DNA of 39,153 nucleotides, taken from contig SUVW01000024.1 of NCBI GenBank assembly GCA_015061815.1, positions 1-39,153 of the forward strand. The letters run 5' to 3'. A program made the position numbers and the translations under genes. Source of the DNA: Lentisphaerota bacterium. Its GTDB lineage: Bacteria; Verrucomicrobiota; Lentisphaeria; Victivallales; Victivallaceae. The notes beneath the pieces are model-generated. The model was not told the DNA's origin and did not search any database. It worked only from the letters and a program-made list of their open reading frames with translations. Of the stretch, positions 17,144-28,566 are shown piece after piece (position 1 is the first letter of the stretch; every line of letters begins with the position of its first letter).

Positions 17144-17220
17144 TGGTGCTCTCTGCGCGAATCGAACGCGCGACCTGCTCCTTAGGAGGGAGCCGCTCTA
17201 TCCAACTGAGCTAAGAGAGC
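17144..17220 (-). tRNA. tRNA-Arg (anticodon CCU), CCA encoded
   Basis: The acceptor stem GCTCTCT pairs with AGAGAGC; the D arm is GCTCAGTTGGATAGAGC; the anticodon stem GCTCC/GGAGC encloses loop CTCCTAA with anticodon CCT; the T arm is GCGCG-TTCGATT-CGCGC. Discriminator A and CCA are encoded and a T-run follows. It lies 12 bases after the lipoprotein gene on the same strand, so it is probably made from the leuS transcript. It reads the codon AGG. Confidence 0.96.
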
Positions 17221-17232
17221 ACTCGTAAAACT

Positions 17233-17664
17233 TTACCGGTAAGCCGGATATGCCGCCGGAGCATTCCGGGGGGCACTCCGTCTGTCCGGCACTGCCGGGA
17301 TATGTTCCAGGCGGTAACTGTTTTCAGCGCGGTGATCCAGCACCCGGATCGCATTATCCTGTTTACGCAATTCGTAGTAGAACTTCCAATTGCGTTTATT
17401 CTCCCGATCCATTGCCAATTCGATCACATTACCATCGATGATCTCATATTTGCCGCCCCACTCCCAGTAACCGTCTTCCGTACCGTATTCATTGACCGGA
17501 TTACGCAAGCGTAAAATGATCAGATCCCCGTAGACTGCCGCGAAATCTCCCCGTCCGGGCAGAGTTGACTCATACTTGCCGTTGCTCAAACGCACGACTT
17601 CGCAACCGCACAGCAGCAGCACCAGCGACAACAGAGAAAAAACTTTTGCCGGAAAACTCATCAT
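17233..17664 (-). CDS. small lipoprotein of unknown function
   Basis: The 143-residue product has a signal peptide (about 1-20, hydrophobic core VFSLLSLVLLL) that ends in a lipobox LLCGC with the lipidated cysteine at about 21, so it should be attached to a membrane facing the periplasm. The mature part is short and beta-rich (GDFAAVYGDLIILRLRNPVNEY, YWEWGGKYEIIDGNVIELAMD), resembling small single-domain periplasmic sandwich proteins. The C-terminus is Pro/Ala/Tyr-rich. I recognise no family. It begins 17 bases after leuS and is probably in the same transcript. Confidence 0.8.
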   Translation of the reverse strand: MMSFPAKVFSLLSLVLLLCGCEVVRLSNGKYESTLPGRGDFAAVYGDLIILRLRNPVNEYGTEDGYWEWGGKYEIIDGNVIELAMDRENKRNWKFYYELRKQDNAIRVLDHRAENSYRLEHIPAVPDRRSAPRNAPAAYPAYR

Positions 17665-17681
17665 TACGCTCCTTTTTCCGC

Positions 17682-20234
<2,553 letters not shown>

Positions 20235-20281
20235 AATTTCTTTCTCCTGCCAATATCAGATAAAAAATATGTTTCAAGAGT

Positions 20282-20310
20282 AATATATCACCTGAAGGCA
20301 TATTTTTCAA
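20282..20310 (-). promoter_or_regulatory. leuS promoter
   Basis: Minus-strand TTGAAA (20305-20310), 17 bases, TATATT (20282-20287), 48 bases before the leuS start. The short leader shows no T-box or leader peptide. Confidence 0.75.
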
Positions 20311-20325
20311 GCACTTCTGCCCGGT

Positions 20326-21465
20326 TCAAATTTCGCTGTAATTGCCGAGGAAAGAAAATTTCCCGCCATCTGAAACCAATTCCGCCAGCAGCAGCCGGAT
20401 CTCCGGATCGACCAGAGATGCTTCAAAGTCAAAATAGAACATATATTCAAAACTGCCGTTGCGCCGGGGGCGGCTTTCCAGTTTGGTCAGATTCACTCCC
20501 AATACTGCGAAACGGGCCAGCAGCCGGTACAAAGCTCCGGGTTTGTGGGGCAGAGTACCCATGATGCTTATCTTTGAAGCTCCCGGATAGATCTCCGGTT
20601 CGCGGGCAATGCAGATAAACCGGGTGTAGTTGGAATCCCGATCCTGAATATTGTCCGCTGCGATGGATAAGTTGTAGATACCCGCACACTCCGGACTGGC
20701 GATGGCCGCGACATCATTGCGCCCGGAAGAGGCGACGATTTTTGCGGCCATAGCCGTGCTTCCGGCGGTCGAACACTTCACATCCCCCAATTTTTTGAGG
20801 AAACCGGCACACTGTTTCAACCCCTGTTCATGCGAGATGACCTCTCTGATCTGACTGATATCAGTTCCGGAAGGCAGCAGCAATGCGTGTTTGACCTGCA
20901 GCCGGCAGCTGCGGACGATATGGAACTTGTGATCCAGCATCAGATCATAAACCTGATCTATCGTACCGGAAGTGGAATTTTCTATCGGCAGCACTCCGTA
21001 ACGGCACAACTTCTTTTCCACCGCCTGAAAGACTGCTCCGAAATCGTTGAAATAGGTGATATCCGCCAGCTGGAAAAAGCGGTCGGCGGCCAACTGGGCG
21101 TAAGCTCCGGGAACACCGCAGCAGCCGACTTTGGCGGTCGCCGGGAAAAGCTGGGCGGTGTTGGCCAGAGAATCAGCGATCTTCCGGGAAAATTCACCAT
21201 GCCCGGCACTTTTGCGCCGCTGAAAGGATTTATTCAACTCAAAAAGGGTGGAAAAGAGTATCCGGGCGCAGCTTTGCAGTTCCGTTCCGGAATCCCGGGT
21301 GATCTTCAACAATATCTCCCTTTCTCTTTCCAAATTTTCAATGGGCAGATGTTGAGCCGCTTTCAATTCACCGATGGCACCGCCCAATTCCATGCGTTTG
21401 ACAAAGAGTGAAAGGATTTCACTGTCGATGCGGTCGATCTCTTTTCTGATTTGGGAAATTTCCAT
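20326..21465 (-). CDS. pheA: bifunctional chorismate mutase/prephenate dehydratase
   Basis: PheA turns chorismate into prephenate and then phenylpyruvate, the committed steps to phenylalanine. I start at the ATG 21465, five bases after AGGAG (379 residues). Domains: AroQ-type chorismate mutase (about 1-85, RKEIDRIDSEILSLFVKRMELGGAIGELK), prephenate dehydratase (about 115-290, with YGVLPIENSTSGTIDQVYDL and NYTRF), and a C-terminal ACT domain. The ACT domain has GALY and ESRP, the known Phe-binding motifs, so feedback inhibition by Phe is likely. It follows the DAHP synthase gene by 16 bases and shares its Phe attenuator. Confidence 0.96.
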   Translation of the reverse strand: MEISQIRKEIDRIDSEILSLFVKRMELGGAIGELKAAQHLPIENLEREREILLKITRDSGTELQSCARILFSTLFELNKSFQRRKSAGHGEFSRKIADSLANTAQLFPATAKVGCCGVPGAYAQLAADRFFQLADITYFNDFGAVFQAVEKKLCRYGVLPIENSTSGTIDQVYDLMLDHKFHIVRSCRLQVKHALLLPSGTDISQIREVISHEQGLKQCAGFLKKLGDVKCSTAGSTAMAAKIVASSGRNDVAAIASPECAGIYNLSIAADNIQDRDSNYTRFICIAREPEIYPGASKISIMGTLPHKPGALYRLLARFAVLGVNLTKLESRPRRNGSFEYMFYFDFEASLVDPEIRLLLAELVSDGGKFSFLGNYSEI

Positions 21466-21481
21466 TTTCGCTCCTTCCCGG

Positions 21482-22498
21482 TCACATGGCAACGCAGGCC
21501 AACTGGGCCTCTTTCATCGTATTTATTTTCTTCATCAGCAACGCAAAATCCGGCATGGTCAGACTCTGCATGCCGTCGCATTTGGCGCAGGCAGGATTAT
21601 TATGCACTTCGATGATAAGTCCGTCTGCTCCCGCCGCCACTGCCGCCAGCGAAAGCGGTGAAACAAAACGGGCCACACCGGCAGAATGACTGGGGTCGAT
21701 GATAACCGGCAGATGGGAGAGGGTCTTCAAAGCCGGTATTGCGGAAATATCCAGAGTATTGCGGGTGTAAGTTTCAAAAGTGCGCACGCCGCGTTCACAG
21801 AGAATGACATTCTCATTGCCGAATGCCATGATGTATTCCGCGCTCATGAGCAGTTCCTGATAGGTGTTGGCCAGACCGCGTTTCAACAGGACCGGTTTTC
21901 CGGAGTGACCGAGCTGCTTGAGCAATTCAAAATTCTGCATATTGCGTGCGCCGACCTGAATAACGTCCACATCATCAAAAAGTTCCAGCTGCGACAGATC
22001 CATGATTTCCGTCACGATCGGCAATCCGGTATCTTTTTTCGCTTCCAGAAGCAGTTTTATACCCTCTTCACGCAAACCCTGAAATGCGTAAGGAGAGGTG
22101 CGCGGTTTGAAAGCTCCGCCGCGCAGAAGTTTCGCTCCGGAAGCCTTGACGCTCCGCGCCACTGTGATGATCTGTTCCTCACTTTCCACTGAACAAGGTC
22201 CGGCAATGACCGTCATCCCGCCGCCGCCGATCACAGCATCTTTCACCTTGATCTGCGTATCCAGCGGATGGAATTTGCGGTTGGCGTTTTTGAAAGGTTC
22301 CTGAACGCGCTTGACCGCTTCGACGATCTCCATCTGACCGAGCAGATCGATGTCGATACGCGCCGTATCGCCGACCAAACCCATGATCGTCTGGTGAACG
22401 CCCTGGGTGATGTGGGGGGTGACACCCTGTTCTTTGATCCACGAGATCAGATTTTCGAGTTGACTTGCTTCCGGATTTTCCTTGAGAATAATAACCAT
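21482..22498 (-). CDS. aroF: DAHP synthase, type I-beta (3-deoxy-7-phosphoheptulonate synthase)
   Basis: This enzyme joins phosphoenolpyruvate and erythrose-4-phosphate, the first step of aromatic amino acid synthesis. The 338 residues start with a ferredoxin-like regulatory domain (about 1-70), as in Thermotoga DAHP synthase. The TIM barrel carries IAGPCSVES, LLRGGAFKPRTSPYAFQG, the metal/substrate motifs KRGL and DPSHSAG, and EVHNNP. The start has an AAGGAAAAAG-like ribosome site. The gene lies behind a leader peptide, a terminator and a strong promoter, so its expression should follow the phenylalanine supply. Confidence 0.95.
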   Translation of the reverse strand: MVIILKENPEASQLENLISWIKEQGVTPHITQGVHQTIMGLVGDTARIDIDLLGQMEIVEAVKRVQEPFKNANRKFHPLDTQIKVKDAVIGGGGMTVIAGPCSVESEEQIITVARSVKASGAKLLRGGAFKPRTSPYAFQGLREEGIKLLLEAKKDTGLPIVTEIMDLSQLELFDDVDVIQVGARNMQNFELLKQLGHSGKPVLLKRGLANTYQELLMSAEYIMAFGNENVILCERGVRTFETYTRNTLDISAIPALKTLSHLPVIIDPSHSAGVARFVSPLSLAAVAAGADGLIIEVHNNPACAKCDGMQSLTMPDFALLMKKINTMKEAQLACVAM

Positions 22499-22552
22499 TT
22501 GTCTTTTTCCTTTTATATTTTGTTATTTATGAAATATTCGTACAAATAAAAA

Positions 22553-22583
22553 CCCCGCCGTGTTTACATCATTCACAGCGGGG
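22553..22583 (-). terminator. attenuator terminator upstream of aroF-pheA
   Basis: On the minus strand CCCCGCTGTG and CACGGCGGGG form a 10-bp stem (one G-U pair) around an 11-base loop, followed by TTTTTATTT. It lies between the Phe-rich leader peptide and the DAHP synthase gene. Its 5' arm can instead pair with AGCGGGG (plus-strand 22641-22647), which overlaps the leader codons just after the Phe run. Confidence 0.9.
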
Positions 22584-22615
22584 TATCGGAATACTTGATA
22601 AATGTTGATATCTGT

Positions 22616-22708
22616 TTATTTCACGGCAACAAGCATCCCGCCCCGCTTTCTAAAGTAAAAAGCGAAGCTGCTAAAAAAGCTAAATCGGATGCTGTTGAAG
22701 TTTTTCAT
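22616..22708 (-). CDS. phenylalanine-rich leader peptide of the aroF-pheA operon
   Basis: The 30-residue peptide has seven Phe and one Tyr, clustered in residues 4-19 (FSFFSSFAFYF). The start ATG follows GGAG by six bases and lies about 15 bases after the predicted transcription start. Codons 15-17 contain CGCTTT (plus-strand 22659-22664), which pairs with AAAGCG just after the Phe codons (segment 1:2). The AGCGGGG of segment 2 pairs with CCCCGCT of the terminator (2:3). With little charged tRNA-Phe a ribosome stalled on the Phe codons would cover segment 1, free segment 2 and prevent termination. By analogy this is a PheL-type leader; no homology is claimed. Confidence 0.88.
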   Translation of the reverse strand: MKNFNSIRFSFFSSFAFYFRKRGGMLVAVK

Positions 22709-22729
22709 ATTTTTCTCCGTTAATAATAT

Positions 22730-22758
22730 AAAATAGAGCATAAATATATTTTTGTCAA
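22730..22758 (-). promoter_or_regulatory. promoter of the aroF-pheA attenuator transcript
   Basis: Minus-strand TTGACA (22753-22758), 17 bases, TATTTT (22730-22735). The predicted start near 22723 places the leader peptide ATG about 15 bases in. Confidence 0.8.
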
Positions 22759-22790
22759 GGCGTGATCCGCAAAATTTCTGATAATATCCC

Positions 22791-23353
22791 GGATTTTCAG
22801 GAAAAGTCCCGCGATGCGCCACCGGCGGGAAAATTGGAAACGGTCAATATCTGCCGGCTTGTCCCGGCATAGTGAAACAAAGACGGATGGATGCAGTGCG
22901 AGGTAATGTCGCCGTCAAATCAAGGCGGATGAGCAGGATCCTCCTTCGCCGGAGGCTACGGAGGACAAGGTGCAGTAAACCTGCTCGACTGAACCGGTAT
23001 CCGACGTTTTGACAAGAATATTTTATAATATTAAAACTACCTTATCTCAAGGCATGAGTAAGGCGAAGCCGACGGAATGCCGCAGAGGGAGGCCTCCGGA
23101 AAATCGACTGTAACCGCCGGGGCGGAAGCCCGGGCGGCGAGGCGGCTCTCCCGCCGCCGCAGGGAGATTTTTTGGAGAAGTCCACGATGCGACACCGGCG
23201 GGAAAGAAAACGGTCCGCTTCTATCGGTGGATGCAGCGTGAGATAAGGTCGAAGTCAAAACAAAGTAACGGTGAAGGAGTGCAGTTAAACCTGCTCGACT
23301 GAACCGGTATCTGCAGTTTTGACAAGAGATTATCCACGATGCGCCACCGGCGG
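22791..23353 (+). repeat. dispersed structured repeat, copy B (largest, mosaic)
   Basis: This 563-base stretch without a gene holds two repeat units joined by a GC-rich module. Unit 1 has arms GTCAAATC (22914-22921) and GTTTTGAC (23006-23013), with a single mismatch. Unit 2 has GTCAAAAC (23254-23261) and GTTTTGAC (23316-23323), fully matched. The middle module 23016-23160 is identical over 145 bases to 29073-29217 in copy C. The right edge (GCGCCACCGGCGG) reaches to three bases before the stop codon of the next gene. No credible protein is encoded. Confidence 0.85.
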
Positions 23354-23355
23354 AA

Positions 23356-24120
23356 TCATAACATAAATCTCTGTTCCCTGCCATCCTCATCCCGGAGAAC
23401 AACACCGTTTCCGTCAAGCCTGAATCTTTCCAGTTCGAATTCCCACCCGGTCAACTGCGCTTTTACGATCACTCCATCCTTGAATTCCAACACCGCTGCC
23501 GCCGCATAATCATTGCTGAAACATCCCGGCAAATCAATGAATGCGATGGCGTAATCCCTGGAATCCCGGGTGAAAGTATAGTGAGGATATATTATTATTT
23601 CCAGCGTAACTTCTTCACCGTAAGCGACCTGATTAAATTCACCCTTGCCGTTGAGCAAATGCAAAGTCACTCCGTTGATCTCTCCGTCAGCAGATTTGAT
23701 CCGCTTCCAGCGTGCGGCATCATCAACGTTAAGTCCCATTACTTCGATCATCCGTTCCATCAATGCCGCGATTTCCAAAGCACGCGACATTCCTTCAATA
23801 GAACCGGTATCCTTCCATGACCGGTCACGGATTTTCTGTATATCCCGGCAAAGAAATCCGTAGTCACGGAGCAATTCGCACCGTTCCCGCTGATCAGATA
23901 ACGAAGCAAGTTTTTTATCAAGAGTGATCAGCAGTTTATCTTCCACCGCCTCCTGATAATCCCCGGCCGCAGCATTCATTTCCATCTGCGTCCGGGCATC
24001 GCTTAAAACTTTTTTTGCCGCATCTATCCGGCGGTCGGGGGATCCCTCCGCCCGGACAGTCGCCGGTAAAAGCGAAAATATCATGATGAGGAACAAAACT
24101 GTTCTGCCGGCAAACATCAT
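23356..24120 (-). CDS. secreted or periplasmic protein of unknown function
   Basis: The 254-residue product has a clear signal peptide (about 1-24, hydrophobic TVLFLIMIFSLLPATVRA, cut after AxA). Residues 30-125 are helical and rich in charges, with two cysteines (ERCELLRDYGFLC). The second half is beta-rich (EVTLEIIIYPHYTFTRDSRDYAIAFIDLPGCF). A faint resemblance of the helical part to LprI/DUF1311 lysozyme inhibitors (cysteine positions, W in a helix followed by GS) is too weak to name it. It starts 21 bases after the SGNH hydrolase gene, so the two probably share a transcript. The repeat B edge meets its stop codon. Confidence 0.75.
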   Translation of the reverse strand: MMFAGRTVLFLIMIFSLLPATVRAEGSPDRRIDAAKKVLSDARTQMEMNAAAGDYQEAVEDKLLITLDKKLASLSDQRERCELLRDYGFLCRDIQKIRDRSWKDTGSIEGMSRALEIAALMERMIEVMGLNVDDAARWKRIKSADGEINGVTLHLLNGKGEFNQVAYGEEVTLEIIIYPHYTFTRDSRDYAIAFIDLPGCFSNDYAAAAVLEFKDGVIVKAQLTGWEFELERFRLDGNGVVLRDEDGREQRFML

Positions 24121-24141
24121 CTGTTTTCCCTTATGATATTC

Positions 24142-24774
24142 TTAACGGATATCTTTGGTCAAATCGATCCACGCATCGGCCAGCAATTTGTGACCGGCAG
24201 AGGTCGGATGAACACCGTCTTTGAGCCAGTAGGTGTATTCAGCGCGTTTGGCCGCTTCATCAAAGATGCTCTGGGCGGGGAGGAAAAGCGTATTGTACTC
24301 TCCGGCAATCTCTTTGACCACCTGACGGCGGGCATTGATCTCATCGATCCAATCTTCTTTCACCGCGCCGGTCAACAGCACGAAAGGTTCGATCAGAACC
24401 AGTTTCACTTCCGGGAGTTCTTTAAGTGTCCAATCCAGCAGCATCCGGTAAAACTGCGCGTAGCGGGGAACTTCCACGCCGTTCTGATGGGCCTTTTCAT
24501 GCCAGGTGTCATTGACGCCGATAAGAATACTCAAAATATCCGGCCGCAGATTGAGGGTATCTTTTTTCCAGCGGGCATAAAGATCGACCACCCGGTGACC
24601 GGAAATTCCCCGATTGTAGATCTGATAATCTTTTTCCGGTTCTTTTGCCAGCAATTCAGCTGCCGCCATAAATGCATAACCGATACCCATACCGAGATTT
24701 GCCGGAAGTTCCGCATCATAATTGCGGCCGGCATCGGTGATCGAATCACCCTGAAAAACAATTGTTTTTGCCAT
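24142..24774 (-). CDS. SGNH/GDSL hydrolase (acyl or acetyl esterase)
   Basis: The four SGNH blocks are visible in 210 residues: GDSIT (Ser11), NRGISG (Gly), LIGVND (Asn) and DGVHPT (Asp/His). These enzymes remove acyl or acetyl groups, often from carbohydrates. GDSITDAGRN resembles rhamnogalacturonan acetylesterase-like members. There is no signal peptide, so it acts in the cytoplasm. I start at the ATG 24774, seven bases after AAGGTG; a GTG nine bases earlier lies within that site. It has its own promoter and is followed by the secreted unknown protein. Confidence 0.9.
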   Translation of the reverse strand: MAKTIVFQGDSITDAGRNYDAELPANLGMGIGYAFMAAAELLAKEPEKDYQIYNRGISGHRVVDLYARWKKDTLNLRPDILSILIGVNDTWHEKAHQNGVEVPRYAQFYRMLLDWTLKELPEVKLVLIEPFVLLTGAVKEDWIDEINARRQVVKEIAGEYNTLFLPAQSIFDEAAKRAEYTYWLKDGVHPTSAGHKLLADAWIDLTKDIR

Positions 24775-24839
24775 TTTTTTCACCTTGATTTGTTATCACT
24801 CCCATACCGGATAGTACAGAAGCATTTTTTATGGGAAAT

Positions 24840-24868
24840 AATATATCACACTGCTCTTGATTTGTCAA
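24840..24868 (-). promoter_or_regulatory. promoter of the SGNH hydrolase operon
   Basis: Minus-strand TTGACA (24863-24868), 17 bases, TATATT (24840-24845), about 66 bases before the start codon. Confidence 0.78.
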
Positions 24869-24967
24869 AAAGTACAATAAGGTAATTTCAAAAGTTCCCG
24901 GAAATTTCTGTTGCGCTCCGCCCCGCCGGAATAAACCTCCTGACCGTGATTTTACGATCGGGAAATG

Positions 24968-25001
24968 TTAAAAAACGCACCTGCAATCACTGCAGGTGCG
25001 T
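24968..25001 (-). terminator. intrinsic terminator after the PFOR gene
   Basis: On the minus strand ACGCACCTGCA pairs with TGCAGGTGCGT (11 bp, 5-base loop) and is followed by a T-run. It begins 32 bases after the PFOR stop codon. Confidence 0.93.
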
Positions 25002-25032
25002 TCCATTTACCCTTTTTTAACCTTTGCGGCAA

Positions 25033-28000
25033 TCAGAGCAACTCACCGATCTGCTTGAAGAAATTCATGCGGTGAGCAGCATCTTTTTCCGCCTGGGCAA
25101 AGAGTGCTTCAGCTTCCGCCGGGGCAGCTTTAAACAGCTGTTTGTAGCGGTTTTCGCTGCGGACGAAGTCCTGATAGGCTTCGGTGGCATCTTTGGTTTC
25201 CCAGATGAAAGGTTTGTCCAGAGCCGGATTGAAACGGTACAGCGGCCAGTAACCGGAATCCACTGCGCGTTTCTGTTCGACCTGGCTCTTGGCCATATTG
25301 ATACCGTGCAGCATACAGGGCGCATAAGCGATGATGATGGACGGACCGTTGTGAGCTTCGGCTTCGCGGATGGCGGTCAAAGCCTGCTGCCGGTTGGCAC
25401 CCATAGAGATGCTGGCGACATAGACATTGCCGTAGCTCATGCACATCAGACCGAGGTTTTTCTTGGTCATGCGCATACCGCTGGCGGCGAAAAGTGCGAC
25501 CGCACCGATCGGGGTGGATTTGGAAGCCTGACCGCCGGTGTTGGAGTAGACTTCGGTATCCAGCACGAGGATATTGACGTTGCGGTTCTGGGCGACGACG
25601 TGATCCAGACCGCTGTAACCGATATCGTATGCCCAGCCGTCACCGCCGATGATCCAGACGGATTTATCGACAAAGTAATCCTTGAGTTCGAGCATCTTGG
25701 TGTAGATCTCTTTCTTTTCTCCTTCGGATTTCTCCACTGCGACCGGCAGGATTTCGGCGAGTTTATTCTGATTGGCGATCGCCTCTTCGCTGGTGTTGGT
25801 CCAGTTGGCAACCGCGTAATCCAGAGCAGCTTTCATATTATCGCAGCAGACGCCGAGTTCCTGAATGCGTTTGATAAGATCGAAAAGCTGTTTACGGTTG
25901 GCATCGACAGCGACACGCATACCGAAACCGTATTCGGCATTATCCTCAAAGAGGCTGTTGGCCCATGCCGGACCGCGACCGTCTTTATCTTTGCAGTAGG
26001 GCAGACTCGGGAAGCTGCCGGAGTAGATCGAACTGCAGCCGGTGGCGTTGGCAACGATCATGCGGCGGCCGAAGAGCTGGCTGACCATTTTGACATACGG
26101 AGCTTCACCGCATCCGGCACAGGCACCGTTGAATTCAAAGTACGGCAGCTTGAAGCCCAGACCTTTGACGTTGGCTTCAGTCAGGCCGCCCATTTCATCA
26201 TCGGGCAGAGCCATGAAAGTTTCGGCGTTGGCCTGCTGACCGGCAGCGCGTTCAGCGGCGGCACTGGCCATTGACAGAGCTTTATCTTTGACCGGGCAGG
26301 TTTCGACGCAGACGCCGCAGCCCAGACAGTCATCGACAAAGACCTGCAGCCGGAATTTGAGGCCGAGTTCTTTTTTGACCGGGGGTTTGGCATCGACAGT
26401 GGCGAAGGTGGCCGGAGCATCAGCCAGATTGGCCGGATTGATCAGTTTGGCGCGGATGGCGGCATGCGGACAGGCCATGACGCACTGGTTGCACTGGATA
26501 CATTTGGCCGCATCCCAGGTCGGGACTTTCGGCGCGACACCGCGTTTCTCGAAACGGGCGGTACCGGTGGGCATGGAACCATCGTAGCTCATCGCGGAAA
26601 CCGGCACGCTGTCACCTTTCTGGGCGAGAACCGGAGCCATCAGTTTGGTGGCGAAATCACCCATTTCAGCGGTGAATTTTTCTGCCGGGACATAGCATTC
26701 GACACCGTCAAGTGAAGCCGGTACGGCGACCTGGGTCAGACCATCCAGAGCCTTATCCACGCAGAGTTTGTTCTGATCGACGACTTCCTGACCTTTTTTG
26801 GCGAACTTCTTCTCGATACCGGCTTTGATGTAACCGATGGCTTTCTCTTCCGGAATGATACCGGCAAGTTTGAAGAAGCAGGTCTGCATGATCGTGGAAA
26901 TATATTTCGGACTGCCGACTTCCAGAGCGACTTTCAGCGCATCGACCACGTAGAATTTGACGTTTTTGGCCAGAATGGTTTCCTGCATCTCGCGGGTGAG
27001 CGTGGCAAAAGCCTTGTCAGCCGGAGCAGAGGTGTTGAGCAGGAAAGTACCGTTTTCTTTGATGCCGGAGATCATATCGTACATGCCGATATAAGCCGGG
27101 TTGTGGCAGGCGATGAAATTCGGGGCGGTGATCAGATATTCACTGGTAATGGGCTTGTCGCCGAAACGCAGGTGGCTGATGGTGATACCGCCGGACTTCT
27201 TGGAGTCATAGCTGAAGTAAGCCTGCACATATTTATCGGTATTGTCACCGATGATGGCAACGGAGTTCTTGTTGGAACCGACCGTACCGTCTGAACCCAG
27301 ACCCCAGAAGCAGCAGCTGGTGGTGCCGGCAGGTTCGGTGACGATGGTTTCATCGATATCCAGAGAGAGGTGGGAAACATCATCGTTGATACCGACGGTG
27401 AAGTTGTGGAAGCATTTTCCGTCAAGATGCTTGTAAATGGCATAGACCATTGACGGGGTGAATTCTTTGCTGGCCAGACCGTAACGGCCGCCGACGATGG
27501 TCAGATCGGTGCGGTCAGCCAGAGCGGCTTTCACATCCAGATAAAGCGGTTCGCCCAGACATCCGGGTTCTTTGGTACGGTCGAGGACCGCGATCTTTTT
27601 GACGGTGGCCGGCAGTGCGGCAGCCAGAGCTTTCACATCAAACGGACGGTAAAGACGGACTTTGACCAGACCGATCTTCATGCCTTTTTCAGCGGTCAGA
27701 TAGTTGATCGCTTCTTCGATGGTTTCGCAGCCGGAACCCATCGCCACGATCACTTTGTCAGCATCCGGGGCACCGACATAATCGAAAAGGTGCAGCGGAC
27801 GGCCGGTGACGGCGGCAACTTTATCCATATATTTCTGAACGATTCCGGGCAGTGCGGCATACTGATTGTTGGTGGTTTCGCGGCCCTGGAAGTAGACATC
27901 CGGGTTCTGGGCGGCCATTTTGGCATACGGAGCTTCCGGACGCAGTGCGCGGGCGCGGAAACGCTCGACATACTTCATATCAAGCAGCTCTTTCATATCA

Positions 28001-28566
28001 GCATAGTCGAGCAATTCGACCTTCTGATATTCGTGGGAGGTACGGAAACCGTCGAAGAACGCAATGAACGGGATCTCGCTCTCCAGAGTCGCCAGATGAG
28101 CGACCAGAGCCATATCATGAGTTTCCTGGATACTGGCGGCACTGGTCATGGCAAAACCGGTGGCACGGCAGGACATGACGTCAGAGTGGTCACCGAAAAT
28201 CGAAAGAGACTGGGCGGCAAGCGCACGGGCCGAAACATGGAAAACTGTCGGCAGCATCTCGCCGGCGATCTTGTACATATTCGGGATCATCAGCAGCAAA
28301 CCCTGACTGGCGGTGTAGGTGGTGGTCAATGCGCCGCCGGAAAGTGATCCGTGAACAGCACCGGCCGCACCGGCTTCGGACTGCATTTCAACGACCTGAA
28401 GCGGTTCGCCGAACATGTTTTTCACACCTTTGGCCGCCCAGGCATCGGCATATTCAGCCATATTGGAGGACGGGGTGATGGGATAGATTGCCGCCACTTC
28501 GCTGAATGCGTAGGCGACATACGACGCGGCATGATTGCCGTCAATGGTTTGCATCTTTTTGCCCAT
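25033..28566 (-). CDS. nifJ: pyruvate:ferredoxin (flavodoxin) oxidoreductase
   Basis: PFOR converts pyruvate and CoA to acetyl-CoA and CO2 and reduces ferredoxin. The 1177 residues match the one-piece homodimeric enzyme. Domains in order: N-terminal pyruvate/TPP domain (YPITPSSNMAEYADAW), domain II, the gamma-type domain III (WGLGSDGTVGSNKNS), a domain V with two [4Fe-4S] sites (CIQCNQCVMACPHA and CLGCGVCVETCPVKD), and the TPP domain VI (NGACAGCGEAPYVK with the proximal-cluster cysteines, GDGWAYDIGYSGLDHV, VYSNTGGQASKSTP). It is monocistronic, with its own promoter, a leader of about 200 bases and a terminator. It indicates anaerobic fermentation. Confidence 0.98.
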   Translation of the reverse strand: MGKKMQTIDGNHAASYVAYAFSEVAAIYPITPSSNMAEYADAWAAKGVKNMFGEPLQVVEMQSEAGAAGAVHGSLSGGALTTTYTASQGLLLMIPNMYKIAGEMLPTVFHVSARALAAQSLSIFGDHSDVMSCRATGFAMTSAASIQETHDMALVAHLATLESEIPFIAFFDGFRTSHEYQKVELLDYADMKELLDMKYVERFRARALRPEAPYAKMAAQNPDVYFQGRETTNNQYAALPGIVQKYMDKVAAVTGRPLHLFDYVGAPDADKVIVAMGSGCETIEEAINYLTAEKGMKIGLVKVRLYRPFDVKALAAALPATVKKIAVLDRTKEPGCLGEPLYLDVKAALADRTDLTIVGGRYGLASKEFTPSMVYAIYKHLDGKCFHNFTVGINDDVSHLSLDIDETIVTEPAGTTSCCFWGLGSDGTVGSNKNSVAIIGDNTDKYVQAYFSYDSKKSGGITISHLRFGDKPITSEYLITAPNFIACHNPAYIGMYDMISGIKENGTFLLNTSAPADKAFATLTREMQETILAKNVKFYVVDALKVALEVGSPKYISTIMQTCFFKLAGIIPEEKAIGYIKAGIEKKFAKKGQEVVDQNKLCVDKALDGLTQVAVPASLDGVECYVPAEKFTAEMGDFATKLMAPVLAQKGDSVPVSAMSYDGSMPTGTARFEKRGVAPKVPTWDAAKCIQCNQCVMACPHAAIRAKLINPANLADAPATFATVDAKPPVKKELGLKFRLQVFVDDCLGCGVCVETCPVKDKALSMASAAAERAAGQQANAETFMALPDDEMGGLTEANVKGLGFKLPYFEFNGACAGCGEAPYVKMVSQLFGRRMIVANATGCSSIYSGSFPSLPYCKDKDGRGPAWANSLFEDNAEYGFGMRVAVDANRKQLFDLIKRIQELGVCCDNMKAALDYAVANWTNTSEEAIANQNKLAEILPVAVEKSEGEKKEIYTKMLELKDYFVDKSVWIIGGDGWAYDIGYSGLDHVVAQNRNVNILVLDTEVYSNTGGQASKSTPIGAVALFAASGMRMTKKNLGLMCMSYGNVYVASISMGANRQQALTAIREAEAHNGPSIIIAYAPCMLHGINMAKSQVEQKRAVDSGYWPLYRFNPALDKPFIWETKDATEAYQDFVRSENRYKQLFKAAPAEAEALFAQAEKDAAHRMNFFKQIGELL

